The notes under the pieces were generated by a model that saw only the letters and a program-made list of their open reading frames with translations, searched no databases and had not been told where the DNA came from. Shown here piece by piece: positions 33,563 to 41,328 of a stretch of 64,000 nt of DNA. Position 1 is the first letter of the stretch, and each line of letters begins with the position of its first letter. Source of the stretch: Kitasatospora sp. NBC_00374 (GTDB taxonomy: Bacteria > Actinomycetota > Actinomycetes > Streptomycetales > Streptomycetaceae); the NCBI RefSeq assembly GCF_041434935.1, contig NZ_CP107964.1:5129001-5193000 (forward strand), read 5' to 3'. A program made the translations under genes and the position numbers.

Positions 33563-34708
33563 GTGAGCAACGAGAACAGCAAGCGCGCGCCGCTCCCGGG
33601 TCACCCGGGGGCGGCGCGCCGCGTATCCGACCTCCTGCCGGTCTTCCCCTGGGACAAGCTGGAGCCGTACAAGAAGACCGCGCTGGCCCACCCCGGCGGG
33701 CTCTGCGACTTCTCCGTGGGCACCCCGGTGGACCCGGTGCCCGAGGTGATCCAGAAGGCGCTGGCCGCCGCCACGGACACCCCGGGCTACCCGACCGTCT
33801 GGGGCCCGGTGGAGCTGCGCGAGGCGATCGCCGGCTGGCTGGGCCGGCGGCTCGGCGCCCGGATCGGCCCGCAGGCCGTCCTGCCGACCATCGGCTCCAA
33901 GGAGCTGGTGGCCTGGCTGCCCGGCCAGCTCGGGCTCGGCCCCGGCGACCAGGTGGCGTACCCGCGTCTCGCCTACCCGACCTACGAGGTCGGGGCCAGG
34001 CTGTGCGGGGCCGAACCGGTGGAGTACGACTCCGTCGACGAGCTGGACGGCTCCCGGGTCCGGCTGCTCTGGCTGAACTCGCCGTCCAACCCGACCGGCC
34101 GGGTGCTGCCCGCCGCCGAACTGCGCCGCGCGGTGGAGTGGGCGCGCGAGCACCGGGTGCTGCTGGTCAGCGACGAGTGCTACCTGGAGCTCGGCTGGGA
34201 GGCCGACCCGGTGTCGGTGCTGCACCCGGAGGTCTGCGGGGACGACCACGAGGGACTGCTGGCGGTCCACTCGCTGTCCAAGCGGTCCAACCTGGCCGGC
34301 TACCGGGCGTCCTTCGTGGCGGGTGACCCGGTCGTCGTGCGGGAACTGCTGGAGGTCCGCAAGCACGGCGGCATGATCGTGCCGGCCCCGGTGCAGGCGG
34401 CCACCGCCGCGGCCCTGGCGGACGACGCGCACGTGGCCGAGCAGCGGGAGCGCTACGCGGCCCGCCGCTCGGCGCTGCGGGCGGCGCTGGAGGCGTACGG
34501 CTTCCGGATCGAGCACTCCGAGGCGAGCCTGTACCTGTGGGCGACCCAGGGCCGGCCGTGCTGGGAGAGCGTGGCGGAGCTGGCCGAGCTGGGCATCCTG
34601 GTGGCGCCCGGCGACTTCTACGGCCCGGCCGGCGACCGGTTCGTGCGGGTGGCGTTCACCGCCACCGACGAGCGGGTGGCGGCGGCGGTCCAGCGGCTGA
34701 GCTCCTGA
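33563..34708 (+). CDS. dapC: N-succinyldiaminopimelate aminotransferase
   Basis: 381-residue PLP enzyme of aminotransferase class I/II. It converts N-succinyl-2-amino-6-ketopimelate to N-succinyl-LL-diaminopimelate in the lysine/peptidoglycan pathway. Features are LLPVFPWDKLEPYKK near the N-terminus, PGYPTVWGPVELREAI, the NSPSNPTGR substrate/PLP segment and the PLP-binding lysine in SLSKRSNLAGYR. Start GTG 33563 follows the ferredoxin stop by 17 bases. DapE, the next enzyme of the pathway, lies at 37181. Confidence 0.9.
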   Translation: MSNENSKRAPLPGHPGAARRVSDLLPVFPWDKLEPYKKTALAHPGGLCDFSVGTPVDPVPEVIQKALAAATDTPGYPTVWGPVELREAIAGWLGRRLGARIGPQAVLPTIGSKELVAWLPGQLGLGPGDQVAYPRLAYPTYEVGARLCGAEPVEYDSVDELDGSRVRLLWLNSPSNPTGRVLPAAELRRAVEWAREHRVLLVSDECYLELGWEADPVSVLHPEVCGDDHEGLLAVHSLSKRSNLAGYRASFVAGDPVVVRELLEVRKHGGMIVPAPVQAATAAALADDAHVAEQRERYAARRSALRAALEAYGFRIEHSEASLYLWATQGRPCWESVAELAELGILVAPGDFYGPAGDRFVRVAFTATDERVAAAVQRLSS

Positions 34709-34739
34709 CGGCGGTGGTGACGGCGCCTTCGAGGGCGTG

Positions 34740-34782
34740 ACGACGGGGGCGGGGCGCACGGTCTGCGCCCCGCCCCCGTCGT
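34740..34782. terminator. Bidirectional terminator hairpin
   Basis: Perfect 19-bp stem (34740-34758 with 34764-34782), 5-base loop, placed between converging dapC and the secreted-protein gene. In the plus direction it is followed by a short GTGTT stretch. Confidence 0.85.
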
Positions 34783-34845
34783 GTTCCGCCGGCGCGGGTG
34801 GTTCCGTCAGCCGGTGACGGCGGACCGGTGCCTGCCGGACAAGCC

Positions 34846-35610
34846 TTAGCCGAGGCCGGGCAGACCGCCGCCGCCCACACCGCCGAGCAGCGAGCCGATC
34901 GGGCCCAGGCTGCCGGTCAGGCCGTCCAGCGGGCTGCTGCCGCCGCCGAGGCCGGGGACGCCGCCGAGACGGTTCTCCGCGGCCGGGTGGGCCAGCCCGG
35001 TCAGCGCGTCGGCACCGGGGACGACGTGGGTGACGCCGGCGAGGGCGTCCGTGCCGGGCAGAGCGCTCGTCGGCAGTCCGCCGGTGGGCAGCAGGCCGCC
35101 GGCCGCGCCGAGCGGCGAGGTCGTGGCGGAGGCGCTGCGGGTGGTGGCCGGGACCACCTTGTCGGTGACGGACGGGGCGATCTTGTCGGTGACGGCCGGG
35201 CCGACCTTCTCGGCCAGCGCCGGGCCGGCCACGGCGGCCAGCTTGGAGACCGTGCCGACGGCGGAGGCGGTCTTGGCGGCCGGCGAGGTCACCTTGCCGA
35301 GGGACTCGTTGGTGTCCGGCAGGGCGTGCGCGACGGTCTTGCCGGCCGCGTCGGCGGCGAGCGGGACGCCGGTGGAGACGGTCTCGGCGCCGGTCGCGCC
35401 GGCGACCTGGCCGAACTCGTGGGCCGCGTCCTGCACCGTCGAGGACGAGCTGGGCGCGCCGTCGAGTGTGGACGTCAGGCCGGCCCCCAGGTCGGTCGGC
35501 GGCACCAGGTCGGCGGCGGACGCGGTCCCGGCCACGGCCATGGGGGCCGCGCCGGCTGCCGCGACGAGCAGCGCGGCCTGGGCGATCCGGCGCTTGAGGG
35601 GGTGAGACAT
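34846..35610 (-). CDS. Secreted Ala/Gly/Pro-rich protein of unknown function
   Basis: 254 residues from ATG 35610, behind AGGAGC. A Sec signal peptide (SHPLKRRIAQAALLVAAAGAAPMAVAGTASA) is probably cut after ASA. The mature part is low-complexity: Ala/Thr/Val-rich, with repeated KxxPAVTDK/PSVTDK-type units in the middle and a Gly/Leu/Pro-rich tail (LGPIGSLLGGVGGGGLPG). No catalytic motif or sorting signal. Similar proteins in Streptomyces databases are sometimes labelled ATP-binding without an ATP motif; none is visible here. Probably an extracellular or wall-surface structural protein. Confidence 0.78.
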   Translation of the reverse strand: MSHPLKRRIAQAALLVAAAGAAPMAVAGTASAADLVPPTDLGAGLTSTLDGAPSSSSTVQDAAHEFGQVAGATGAETVSTGVPLAADAAGKTVAHALPDTNESLGKVTSPAAKTASAVGTVSKLAAVAGPALAEKVGPAVTDKIAPSVTDKVVPATTRSASATTSPLGAAGGLLPTGGLPTSALPGTDALAGVTHVVPGADALTGLAHPAAENRLGGVPGLGGGSSPLDGLTGSLGPIGSLLGGVGGGGLPGLG

Positions 35611-35735
35611 GGTGCTCCTAAGAGGTGAGGATGCCCGGCGTGTGCCCCGGCGACGGGTGTCCCGTCGGGCGGACGACGTGATTACCGCTAGAGGAGCGAG
35701 AAGGTTTCGGTCGGTCAAGGTAAAGGGTTTCTAAA

Positions 35736-35747
35736 GATCGGACGATC
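35736..35747. promoter_or_regulatory. Palindrome GATCG-GA-CGATC
   Basis: Perfect 5-bp arms around two bases, 126 bases upstream of ATG 35610. It extends imperfectly into AAAGA and TCTTT flanks. Candidate operator or small hairpin. Confidence 0.35.
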
Positions 35748-35752
35748 CTCTT

Positions 35753-35766
35753 TCTGGCATACCAGA
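35753..35766. promoter_or_regulatory. Palindrome TCTGG-CATA-CCAGA, candidate operator
   Basis: Perfect 5-bp arms and a 4-base centre, 5 bases beyond the GATCG palindrome. A TGGTATGCCA-like core of this kind occurs in sites of GntR-type dimeric regulators; assignment to any family is a guess. Confidence 0.4.
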
Positions 35767-35873
35767 CATTTCCCCCTTCGGGAGGCCTGCTGCAGAACCG
35801 TCACTCCCCTTGACGGGCAAGGCCGGACCGGGGGTGGGCGGAGGTGTGCGTTCCGGGCCTTTCGCCGACCGGT

Positions 35874-35920
35874 GGCGGTAACCCGGAATTGACCTGAATC
35901 ACCCGTTGGGCGGTAACCCG
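35874..35920. repeat. Direct repeat GGCGGTAACCCG, two copies 35 bases apart
   Basis: Exact copies at 35874-35885 and 35909-35920, each containing the palindromic core GGTAACC. A spacing of 35 bases is close to 3.3 helical turns. It lies between the two minus-strand genes and could be a regulator binding array. Confidence 0.6.
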
Positions 35921-35992
35921 CGCACCAGTCCGTCAACCGGGCGACCCGGGCCGCCGGACGCGGGCGCGGACGCCGGCGCCCGGGGTGGGCGG

Positions 35993-37027
35993 CTACTTCC
36001 TGACCGGCGCGCCGAGGGTCACCAGGACCCGGTCGGTGCCCGAACCGTCGTTCTGCGCCTTCCAGCCGTCCTTCGGCCGGTCCACCCGCCACACCTTGCC
36101 GTCGAACAGCACACTGCCGATCCCGAGCTCGCTGGCCTGCGCCACCGCCCACTGGGCCACCGCCCAGCCGGCCTGCCGCTGCGCCCCCGGGCCGGAGTCC
36201 GCGCTGGCGGTCGGCTGCGGGGCCAGCGCCAGCACCTCGCGCGGGTCCTTCGAGGCCTTCGGCGCCGCCGACACGGCCACCGCGCGGCCGAACTCGCGGC
36301 GCACCCGCTCGGTCAGAGCGACCGGCTGCTGCGCGCCCGCCTGGGCGCCCGCCTGCGCGGTGGCCGGCGGGGCGTCCGGCGCGGCGGTCGAGGAGGCGGC
36401 CGGGGAGGCCGGAGCGGGAGCCGACAGCTCGTGCACCACGCAGGTCAGTGCGGCGGGCTCGCGGCCGGTGAGCGCGGCGGAGACCAGCGTCGCGTTGGTC
36501 TCGTGCTTGGCGTAGGCCTGCGGGAACCCGCTCTTCTGCACCTGCTGGGCGGCGTCCGTGAGCGGCAGCCGGGCGTAGCCGGGGACCTTCACCAGGCCGT
36601 CCAGGAACTTGTTGGTGGCGTACACCGGGTCCATGATCTGGTCCGCGGTGCCCCAGCCCTGCGACGGCCGCTGCTGGAAGAGGCCGACCGAGTCGCGGTC
36701 GCCGCCCTCCAGATTGTGGATCTTGGACTCCTGCATCGCGGTCGCCAGCGCGATGGTCACCGCGCGCTCCGGCAGCCCTCGGGAGAGCGCCACCGCGGTG
36801 ATGGTCGCGGCGTTGGCGGCCTGCGTGAGGTCCAGGGTGCCCGAACCGGCAGCGGTGTCGATCTTGCAGCCCTCGGCCGGGGCGCTCAGCTTGTCCCGGT
36901 TGAGGTACACCACCAGGCCGGCCACCACCATCAGCGCCACCAGCCCGGTCAGCAGCCGGCGCAGCGGCCGACGGCGCCGCCCGTTCGCACCGGAGCCGGC
37001 CTGCCCGTCGCTCGTCACCTCGGACAC
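35993..37027 (-). CDS. Membrane-anchored protein with lysozyme-like (transglycosylase-type) segment
   Basis: 344 residues from GTG 37027, with AGGAG 5 bases upstream. A basic cytoplasmic tail and one helix (about residues 25-42, RLLTGLVALMVVAGLVVYL) precede an extracellular domain holding ATAMQESKIHNLEGGDRDSVGLFQQRPSQGWG, where Glu100 sits like the catalytic Glu of lytic transglycosylase folds. An Ala/Pro/Ser-rich linker and a C-terminal alpha/beta region follow. Such proteins are often mislabelled heavy-metal transporters; nothing supports that here. A wall-remodelling role is inferred. Divergent from dapE. Confidence 0.78.
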   Translation of the reverse strand: MSEVTSDGQAGSGANGRRRRPLRRLLTGLVALMVVAGLVVYLNRDKLSAPAEGCKIDTAAGSGTLDLTQAANAATITAVALSRGLPERAVTIALATAMQESKIHNLEGGDRDSVGLFQQRPSQGWGTADQIMDPVYATNKFLDGLVKVPGYARLPLTDAAQQVQKSGFPQAYAKHETNATLVSAALTGREPAALTCVVHELSAPAPASPAASSTAAPDAPPATAQAGAQAGAQQPVALTERVRREFGRAVAVSAAPKASKDPREVLALAPQPTASADSGPGAQRQAGWAVAQWAVAQASELGIGSVLFDGKVWRVDRPKDGWKAQNDGSGTDRVLVTLGAPVRK

Positions 37028-37166
37028 CTCGGCTCCTCTCGCCCGATCACACCGCCCGCACACCGTACCCAGTCGGACGACCGTGTGCCCCGATCCGGTT
37101 GCCGTCCGACCGCGCGGACCTGCGAGGCCACCCGGGCGCGGCGCCGTCCGGAGCCTCCCGCACGGA

Positions 37167-37172
37167 TACGCT
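37167..37172 (+). promoter_or_regulatory. Candidate -10 element for a leaderless dapE transcript
   Basis: TACGCT ends 8 bases before ATG 37181, and no ribosome site is visible before that ATG. Confidence 0.4.
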
Positions 37173-37180
37173 TGGCGACC

Positions 37181-38251
37181 ATGAGCAGCCCGAACACGCC
37201 TCTCGACCTGACCCTCGACGGCGGCGCCCTCACCGCGCAGCTGGTCGACTTCCCCTCCGTCAGCGGCGACGAGCAGCCGCTCGCCGACGCGGTCGAGGCC
37301 GCGCTCCGTGCCCACCCGCACCTCACCGTCGACCGGTACGGCAACAACGTGGTCGCCCGCACGACGCTCGGCCGCGCCGAGCGGGTCCTGCTCGCCGGTC
37401 ACCTGGACACCGTTCCGATCGCCGACAACGTGCCCTCGTACGTGGACGGCGACCTGCTCTACGGCTGCGGCACCTCCGACATGAAGTCCGGCGTCGCCGT
37501 CCAGCTGCGGCTGGCCGCGACCCTGCCCGAGCCCAACCGCGACCTCACCTTCGTGTTCTACGACTGCGAGGAGATCGAGGCCTCCCGCAACGGCCTCGGC
37601 CATCTCGCCGCCGCCCACCCCGACTGGCTGGCCGCCGACTTCGCCATCCTGCTGGAGCCCAGCGGCGCCGTGGTCGAGGGCGGCTGCCAGGGCACCCTGC
37701 GGGCCCGGATCACGCTCACCGGCACCCGCGCCCACGCCGCCCGCAGCTGGCTCGGCGACAACGCCGTCCACCACGCCGCCGAGGTGCTCACCCGGCTGTC
37801 CGACTACCGGGCGCGCACGGTGGAGATCGACGGCCTGGAGTACCGCGAGGGTCTGAACGCGGTCCGGATCGACGGAGGCGTGGCCGGCAACGTCATCCCC
37901 GACGAGTGCGTCGTGACCGTCAACTTCCGGTACGCGCCCGACCGCTCCGAGGCCCAGGCCGAGGCCCACGTCCGCGAGGTCTTCGAGGGTTACCGGGTCG
38001 AGGTGACCGATTCCGCCCCCGGCGCCCTGCCGGGCCTCGGCCGGCCCGCCGCGAAGGCCTTCGTGGCCGCGGTCGGCGGCCGGGCCCGGGCCAAGTTCGG
38101 CTGGACGGACGTCGCCCGGTTCTCGGCCCTGGGCGTCCCGGCCGTCAACTACGGCCCCGGCGACCCGAACCTGGCGCACAAGCGGGAGGAGCACTGCTCG
38201 CTGACCGCGATCGCGGAGGTCGAGCAGCGGCTGCGGGCCTGGCTGGCCTGA
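37181..38251 (+). CDS. dapE: Succinyl-diaminopimelate desuccinylase
   Basis: 356-residue M20 di-zinc hydrolase that releases succinate from N-succinyl-LL-diaminopimelate. Metal and catalytic residues are visible: GHLDT (His74, catalytic Asp76), GTSDMKSG (bridging Asp100), YDCEEIE (Glu130 base, Glu131 ligand), LLEPS (Glu159) and the late His in LAHKREEHC. A dimerisation lid domain lies between. Start ATG 37181 gives the usual actinobacterial length. It shares the lysine/diaminopimelate pathway with dapC at 33563. Confidence 0.94.
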   Translation: MSSPNTPLDLTLDGGALTAQLVDFPSVSGDEQPLADAVEAALRAHPHLTVDRYGNNVVARTTLGRAERVLLAGHLDTVPIADNVPSYVDGDLLYGCGTSDMKSGVAVQLRLAATLPEPNRDLTFVFYDCEEIEASRNGLGHLAAAHPDWLAADFAILLEPSGAVVEGGCQGTLRARITLTGTRAHAARSWLGDNAVHHAAEVLTRLSDYRARTVEIDGLEYREGLNAVRIDGGVAGNVIPDECVVTVNFRYAPDRSEAQAEAHVREVFEGYRVEVTDSAPGALPGLGRPAAKAFVAAVGGRARAKFGWTDVARFSALGVPAVNYGPGDPNLAHKREEHCSLTAIAEVEQRLRAWLA

Positions 38252-38263
38252 CCGGCGCCCACC

Positions 38264-38299
38264 GGGGGCGTGGCGTCGGCGGTTTCACTCCACGCCCTC
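38264..38299 (+). terminator. Candidate terminator after dapE
   Basis: 10-bp stem including one G-T pair (38264-38273 with 38290-38299) and a 16-base loop, 13 bases after the stop. Moderate strength. Confidence 0.5.
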
Positions 38300-38331
38300 C
38301 GGCGTTTCCCGAAAAGCCGTCATCGCGGGCG

Positions 38332-38337
38332 TAGGGT
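38332..38337 (+). promoter_or_regulatory. Candidate -10 element for a leaderless transcript (LOG-family gene)
   Basis: TAGGGT ends 6 bases before ATG 38344. No ribosome site is visible. Confidence 0.45.
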
Positions 38338-38343
38338 TTCGTC

Positions 38344-39156
38344 ATGACAGCCACCGGAGATGACAGAAACGACGGGTCCGGCCCGGAGGAGTTCGGCGCG
38401 CCCGAGCGCAAGACGCCCTGGCCGGAGAAGCAGAAGGGCCCGGTGCTGCTGCGCCGCGACCAGGTCGGTACCAGCACCACCGATCAGCGGCTGCTGGACA
38501 CCACCGGCCCGACCGACTGGCTGCACACCGACCCGTGGCGGGTCTGGCGGATCACCTCGGAGTTCGTCGAGGGCTTCGGCGCGCTCGCCGAACTCCCCAC
38601 CGCCATCAGCGTCTTCGGATCGGCCCGGACCGCGGTCGACTCACCCGAGTACGCGGCCGGCGTGGCGATCGGCCGGGCGCTGTCCGAGGCCGGCTACGCG
38701 GTGATCACCGGCGGCGGCCCGGGCGCGATGGAGGCCGCCAACCGCGGCGCCTCGGACGCCGGCGGGCTCAGCGTGGGGCTCGGCATCGAGCTGCCCTTCG
38801 AGCAGGGGCTCAACGAGTTCGTCGACCTCGGGCTGAACTTCCGCTACTTCTTCGTCCGCAAGACGATGTTCGTGAAGTACTCGCAGGGCTTCGTGGTGCT
38901 GCCGGGCGGACTGGGCACGCTGGACGAGCTGTTCGAGGCACTGACCCTCGTCCAGACCAAGAAGGTCACCCGCTTCCCGGTGATCCTCTTCGGCACCGCC
39001 TACTGGGGCGGACTGGTGGACTGGCTGAAGAACACCCTGGTCGCCCAGGGCAAGGCGTCGCCGCAGGACCTGGAGCTGTTCCACGTCACCGACGAGGTCG
39101 ACGACGTGCTCAAGATCCTCGAGGAGAGCCGCCGGCCGAACGGCACGGAGGTCTGA
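38344..39156 (+). CDS. LOG family (TIGR00730) Rossmann-fold protein
   Basis: 270 residues. The hallmark PGGLGTLDE (nucleotide binding) and GGGPGAMEAANRGA motifs define the Lonely-Guy/lysine-decarboxylase-like fold, known to act as cytokinin riboside 5'-monophosphate phosphoribohydrolase in several bacteria, releasing a free base from a nucleotide. The N-terminal ~70 residues (polar, with RDQVGTSTTDQRLLDT) are an actinobacterial extension. It follows dapE, as Rv1205 follows dapE in M. tuberculosis (from memory). The physiological substrate here is unknown. Confidence 0.88.
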   Translation: MTATGDDRNDGSGPEEFGAPERKTPWPEKQKGPVLLRRDQVGTSTTDQRLLDTTGPTDWLHTDPWRVWRITSEFVEGFGALAELPTAISVFGSARTAVDSPEYAAGVAIGRALSEAGYAVITGGGPGAMEAANRGASDAGGLSVGLGIELPFEQGLNEFVDLGLNFRYFFVRKTMFVKYSQGFVVLPGGLGTLDELFEALTLVQTKKVTRFPVILFGTAYWGGLVDWLKNTLVAQGKASPQDLELFHVTDEVDDVLKILEESRRPNGTEV

Positions 39157-39205
39157 GGCCTCGCGGCGGCCGAAGGCTCCGCCCGCCCGTGCGCACTCCT
39201 TCGCG

Positions 39206-39234
39206 CGCCGGGTGTCCGAACGCCGGGTGTCCGA
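39206..39234. repeat. Tandem 15-base repeat, two copies
   Basis: CGCCGGGTGTCCGA occurs exactly at 39206-39219 and 39221-39234, in the convergent gap between the LOG-family gene and the folP-like gene. Probably a slippage duplication; no function seen. Confidence 0.6.
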
Positions 39235-39282
39235 GCGCCCGGTGCCGGTCCCGACCGTGACCGTCGGCACCCGACCGGGCGC
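39235..39282. terminator. Imperfect bidirectional terminator hairpin
   Basis: Composite stem: 39235-39240 pairs with 39277-39282 and 39241-39247 with 39265-39271, leaving a 5-base bulge. It lies between converging genes. Confidence 0.5.
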
Positions 39283-39306
39283 CCGGGGCGGGCCGGGCCC
39301 GGAGGG

Positions 39307-40170
39307 TCACGCCAGTCCGCGGCGGGCGACCGCCGGGGGCCGGGTGCCGCGGATCGAGGCCACCATGTCGAGCACCTGGCGGGTCTCGGCGACCTGGTGT
39401 GCCCGGTAGATCCGGGCGCCCAGCCAGGCGGAGACGGCGGTGGTGGCCAGGGTGCCGAGCAGCCGCTCGTCCACCGGGCGGTCCAGGGTCTCGCCGACGA
39501 AGTCCTTGTTGGAGAGCGAGACCAGCACCGGGAACCCGGTCGCGGTCATCTCGGGCAGCCGGCGGGTGGCCTCCAGCGAGTGCCGGGTGTTCTTGCCGAA
39601 GTCGTGGCCCGGGTCGATGATCAGCGCGTCCCGCCGCACCCCGAGTGCGGCCGCCCGTTCGGCCAGTCCGAGGGTGACCTCCAGGATGTCGGCCATCACG
39701 TCCCGGTAGCCGATCCGGTGCGGCCGGGTGCGCGGTTCGGCGCGGCCCGCGTGGGTGCAGACCAGACCGACGTCGAACCGGGCGGCCACCTCGGCGAGCC
39801 TCGGATCGGCGCCGCCCCAGGCGTCGTTGAGCAGGTCGGCGCCGGCCTCGCAGACGGCCTCGCCGACCTCGTGCCGCCAGGTGTCGACGCTGATGACGGC
39901 GTCGGGGTGGCGCTTGCGCAGCTCCGCGACGAACGGCACGGTGCGCCGCAGCTCCTCCTCGACCGTGACCTCCTCGCCGGGCCCGGCCTTGACCCCGCCG
40001 ATGTCGAGGATGGCCGCGCCGTCCGCCATCGCGCGGTCGGCGGCGGCGAAGGCCGCCTCGTCGGCGAAGGTCGCGCCCCGGTCGAAGAAGGAGTCCGGGG
40101 TGCGGTTGACGATGGCCATGATCACCAGTTCGTCGTCGCCGAACTCTCGCGGGCCAAGGCGCAGTGCCAC
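39307..40170 (-). CDS. Dihydropteroate synthase homologue, FolP2-like (atypical)
   Basis: 287 residues from GTG 40170, with GGAGGAG 6 bases upstream. The pterin-binding TIM-barrel fold is clear (IVNRTPDSFFDRG, ISVDTWRHEV, LLNDAWGG, LIIDPGHDFGK). Several catalytic positions differ from true DHPS: the ESTRPG loop is replaced by GVKAGPG, the SRK near the C-terminus is SNK, and the final RvHDV reads RAHQV. It resembles mycobacterial FolP2, which sits in the same gene context (LOG gene, DivIVA-like, tag) and is reported to lack normal synthase activity. Function is therefore open. Confidence 0.82.
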   Translation of the reverse strand: MALRLGPREFGDDELVIMAIVNRTPDSFFDRGATFADEAAFAAADRAMADGAAILDIGGVKAGPGEEVTVEEELRRTVPFVAELRKRHPDAVISVDTWRHEVGEAVCEAGADLLNDAWGGADPRLAEVAARFDVGLVCTHAGRAEPRTRPHRIGYRDVMADILEVTLGLAERAAALGVRRDALIIDPGHDFGKNTRHSLEATRRLPEMTATGFPVLVSLSNKDFVGETLDRPVDERLLGTLATTAVSAWLGARIYRAHQVAETRQVLDMVASIRGTRPPAVARRGLA

Positions 40171-40276
40171 CGGTGTCTCCTCCACAGCTTCCCCGGGTGC
40201 AATGATGGGCCCCGGCCTACTGGGGACCATGATCCCACCTCTGTCGGGGCCGACCGGGAACTCTGGAGGACAGCTC

Positions 40277-40717
40277 GTGTTCTGGGTGATCGTGGTGGCG
40301 ATGGCCGTGGTCGTCGGCGGCGCCGCACTGGTGGCGCTGGGCGGGGGCGGCTCACTGCCGGAGGCGGAGCGGGACCGGCTGGCGGTCCGGCTCCCGCAGG
40401 ACCGCCCGCTGAGCCGGCAGGACGTGGACGGCCTGCGGCTGCCGATGGCCCTGCGCGGCTACCGGATGGACGAGGTGGACGACGTGCTCGACCGGCTCGC
40501 CGCCGAGTTGGCGGGGCGGGACGCCCGGATCGCCGAACTGGAGGCGTCCGCGGTCGTCCGCGGTGCCGTCGAGGCCGCACCGGAGACCGAGGCCGGCGTG
40601 GAGCCGTTGCCCGGCCTGGAGGCCTTCGCCAAGGTGGTCGGCGGCTCCGGGACCGAGCCGCAGGACGGCACCGAGGCCGACGCGGAGCATCCGGCCGACC
40701 GGTCCGGCGACCGTTGA
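40277..40717 (+). CDS. DivIVA-domain membrane protein
   Basis: 146 residues from GTG 40277, with CTGGAGGA 6 bases upstream. One N-terminal helix (FWVIVVAMAVVVGGAALVALGG) is followed by a DivIVA-type motif (LRGYRMDEVDDVLDRLAAELAGRDARIAELE) that is coiled-coil forming, then an acidic tail. DivIVA-domain proteins mark membrane curvature and poles in actinomycetes, though this one is much shorter than DivIVA itself. Corresponds in position to Rv1209. Its stop overlaps the tag start (TTGA). Confidence 0.82.
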   Translation: MFWVIVVAMAVVVGGAALVALGGGGSLPEAERDRLAVRLPQDRPLSRQDVDGLRLPMALRGYRMDEVDDVLDRLAAELAGRDARIAELEASAVVRGAVEAAPETEAGVEPLPGLEAFAKVVGGSGTEPQDGTEADAEHPADRSGDR

Positions 40718-41289
40718 CCGGCGCGCTGCTCGGCCCGGACGGCCTGCTGCGCTGCGGCTGGGGCGAGTCGACCGACGACTACCGGGTCTACCACGACACC
40801 GAGTGGGGCCGGCCGGTGCACGGCGAGGACCCGCTGTTCGAGCGGATCTCGCTGGAGGCCTTCCAGTCCGGGCTGTCCTGGATCACCATCCTGCGGCGCA
40901 GGGAGGGGTTCCGGGCGGCCTTCGCGGGGTTCCGGATCGCCGAGGTGGCCGAGTTCGGCCCGGCCGACACCGAGCGGCTGCTGCAGGACGAGGGCATCAT
41001 CCGCAATCGGGCGAAGATCGAGGCGACCGTGGCCAACGCCCGGGCCGCCCGTGAACTGGACGGCGGGCTGGACGCGTTGGTCTGGCGCTTCGCCGCAGAC
41101 CCGGACCGGCCGGCCCCCCGCACACTGGCCGAGGTGCCGGCCGTCACGCCCGAGTCGACGGCGCTGGCCAAGGAGTTGAAGAAGAACGGCTTCCGCTTCG
41201 TGGGGCCGACCACCGCCTACGCCCTGATGCAGGCCTGCGGACTGGTGGACGACCACCTCGCCGACTGCCATGTGCGCACCGGGCGTTGA
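40714..41289 (+). CDS. tag: DNA-3-methyladenine glycosylase I
   Basis: 191 residues from TTG 40714, coupled to the preceding gene. It removes 3-methyladenine from alkylated DNA in base-excision repair. Tag hallmarks are RCGWG near the N-terminus, YHDTEWG, LFERISLEAFQSGLSWITIL, and the C-terminal zinc-binding segment DDHLADCHVR, which pairs His/Cys with the N-terminal Cys and His. The length is normal. No ATG or GTG alternative gives the conserved N-terminal Cys. Confidence 0.93.
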   Translation: MTGALLGPDGLLRCGWGESTDDYRVYHDTEWGRPVHGEDPLFERISLEAFQSGLSWITILRRREGFRAAFAGFRIAEVAEFGPADTERLLQDEGIIRNRAKIEATVANARAARELDGGLDALVWRFAADPDRPAPRTLAEVPAVTPESTALAKELKKNGFRFVGPTTAYALMQACGLVDDHLADCHVRTGR

Positions 41290-41293
41290 GCTG

Positions 41294-41321
41294 CCGGCGC
41301 CTGTGGAAGACGCGGCGCCGG
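41294..41321. terminator. Bidirectional terminator hairpin
   Basis: 8-bp perfect stem CCGGCGCC (41294-41301 with 41314-41321) and a 12-base loop in the 39-base gap between converging tag and enoyl-CoA hydratase genes. Confidence 0.6.
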
Positions 41322-41328
41322 GGCCGGA

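Larger units (their letters stand above)
35611..35992. other. Long upstream region of the secreted-protein gene
   Basis: 382 bases without a gene, upstream of the secreted-protein gene and downstream of the membrane-anchored protein gene (both minus strand). It carries two small palindromes and a 12-base direct repeat, listed separately, and is locally AT-richer around 35700-35775. This density of symmetric elements is unusual for the window. Confidence 0.5.

Noticed and set aside
35993..37027. Heavy-metal transporter annotation for the lysozyme-like membrane protein
   Set aside because: Only one membrane helix and no metal-binding motif; the MQES...GLFQQRP segment points to a wall-related fold.
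35611..37180. c-di-AMP (ydaO-type) riboswitch ahead of the wall-associated genes
   Set aside because: Such riboswitches often precede wall-hydrolase genes in Streptomyces, so I looked in both upstream gaps. The 37028-37180 gap is too short, and I could not find the conserved core in either.
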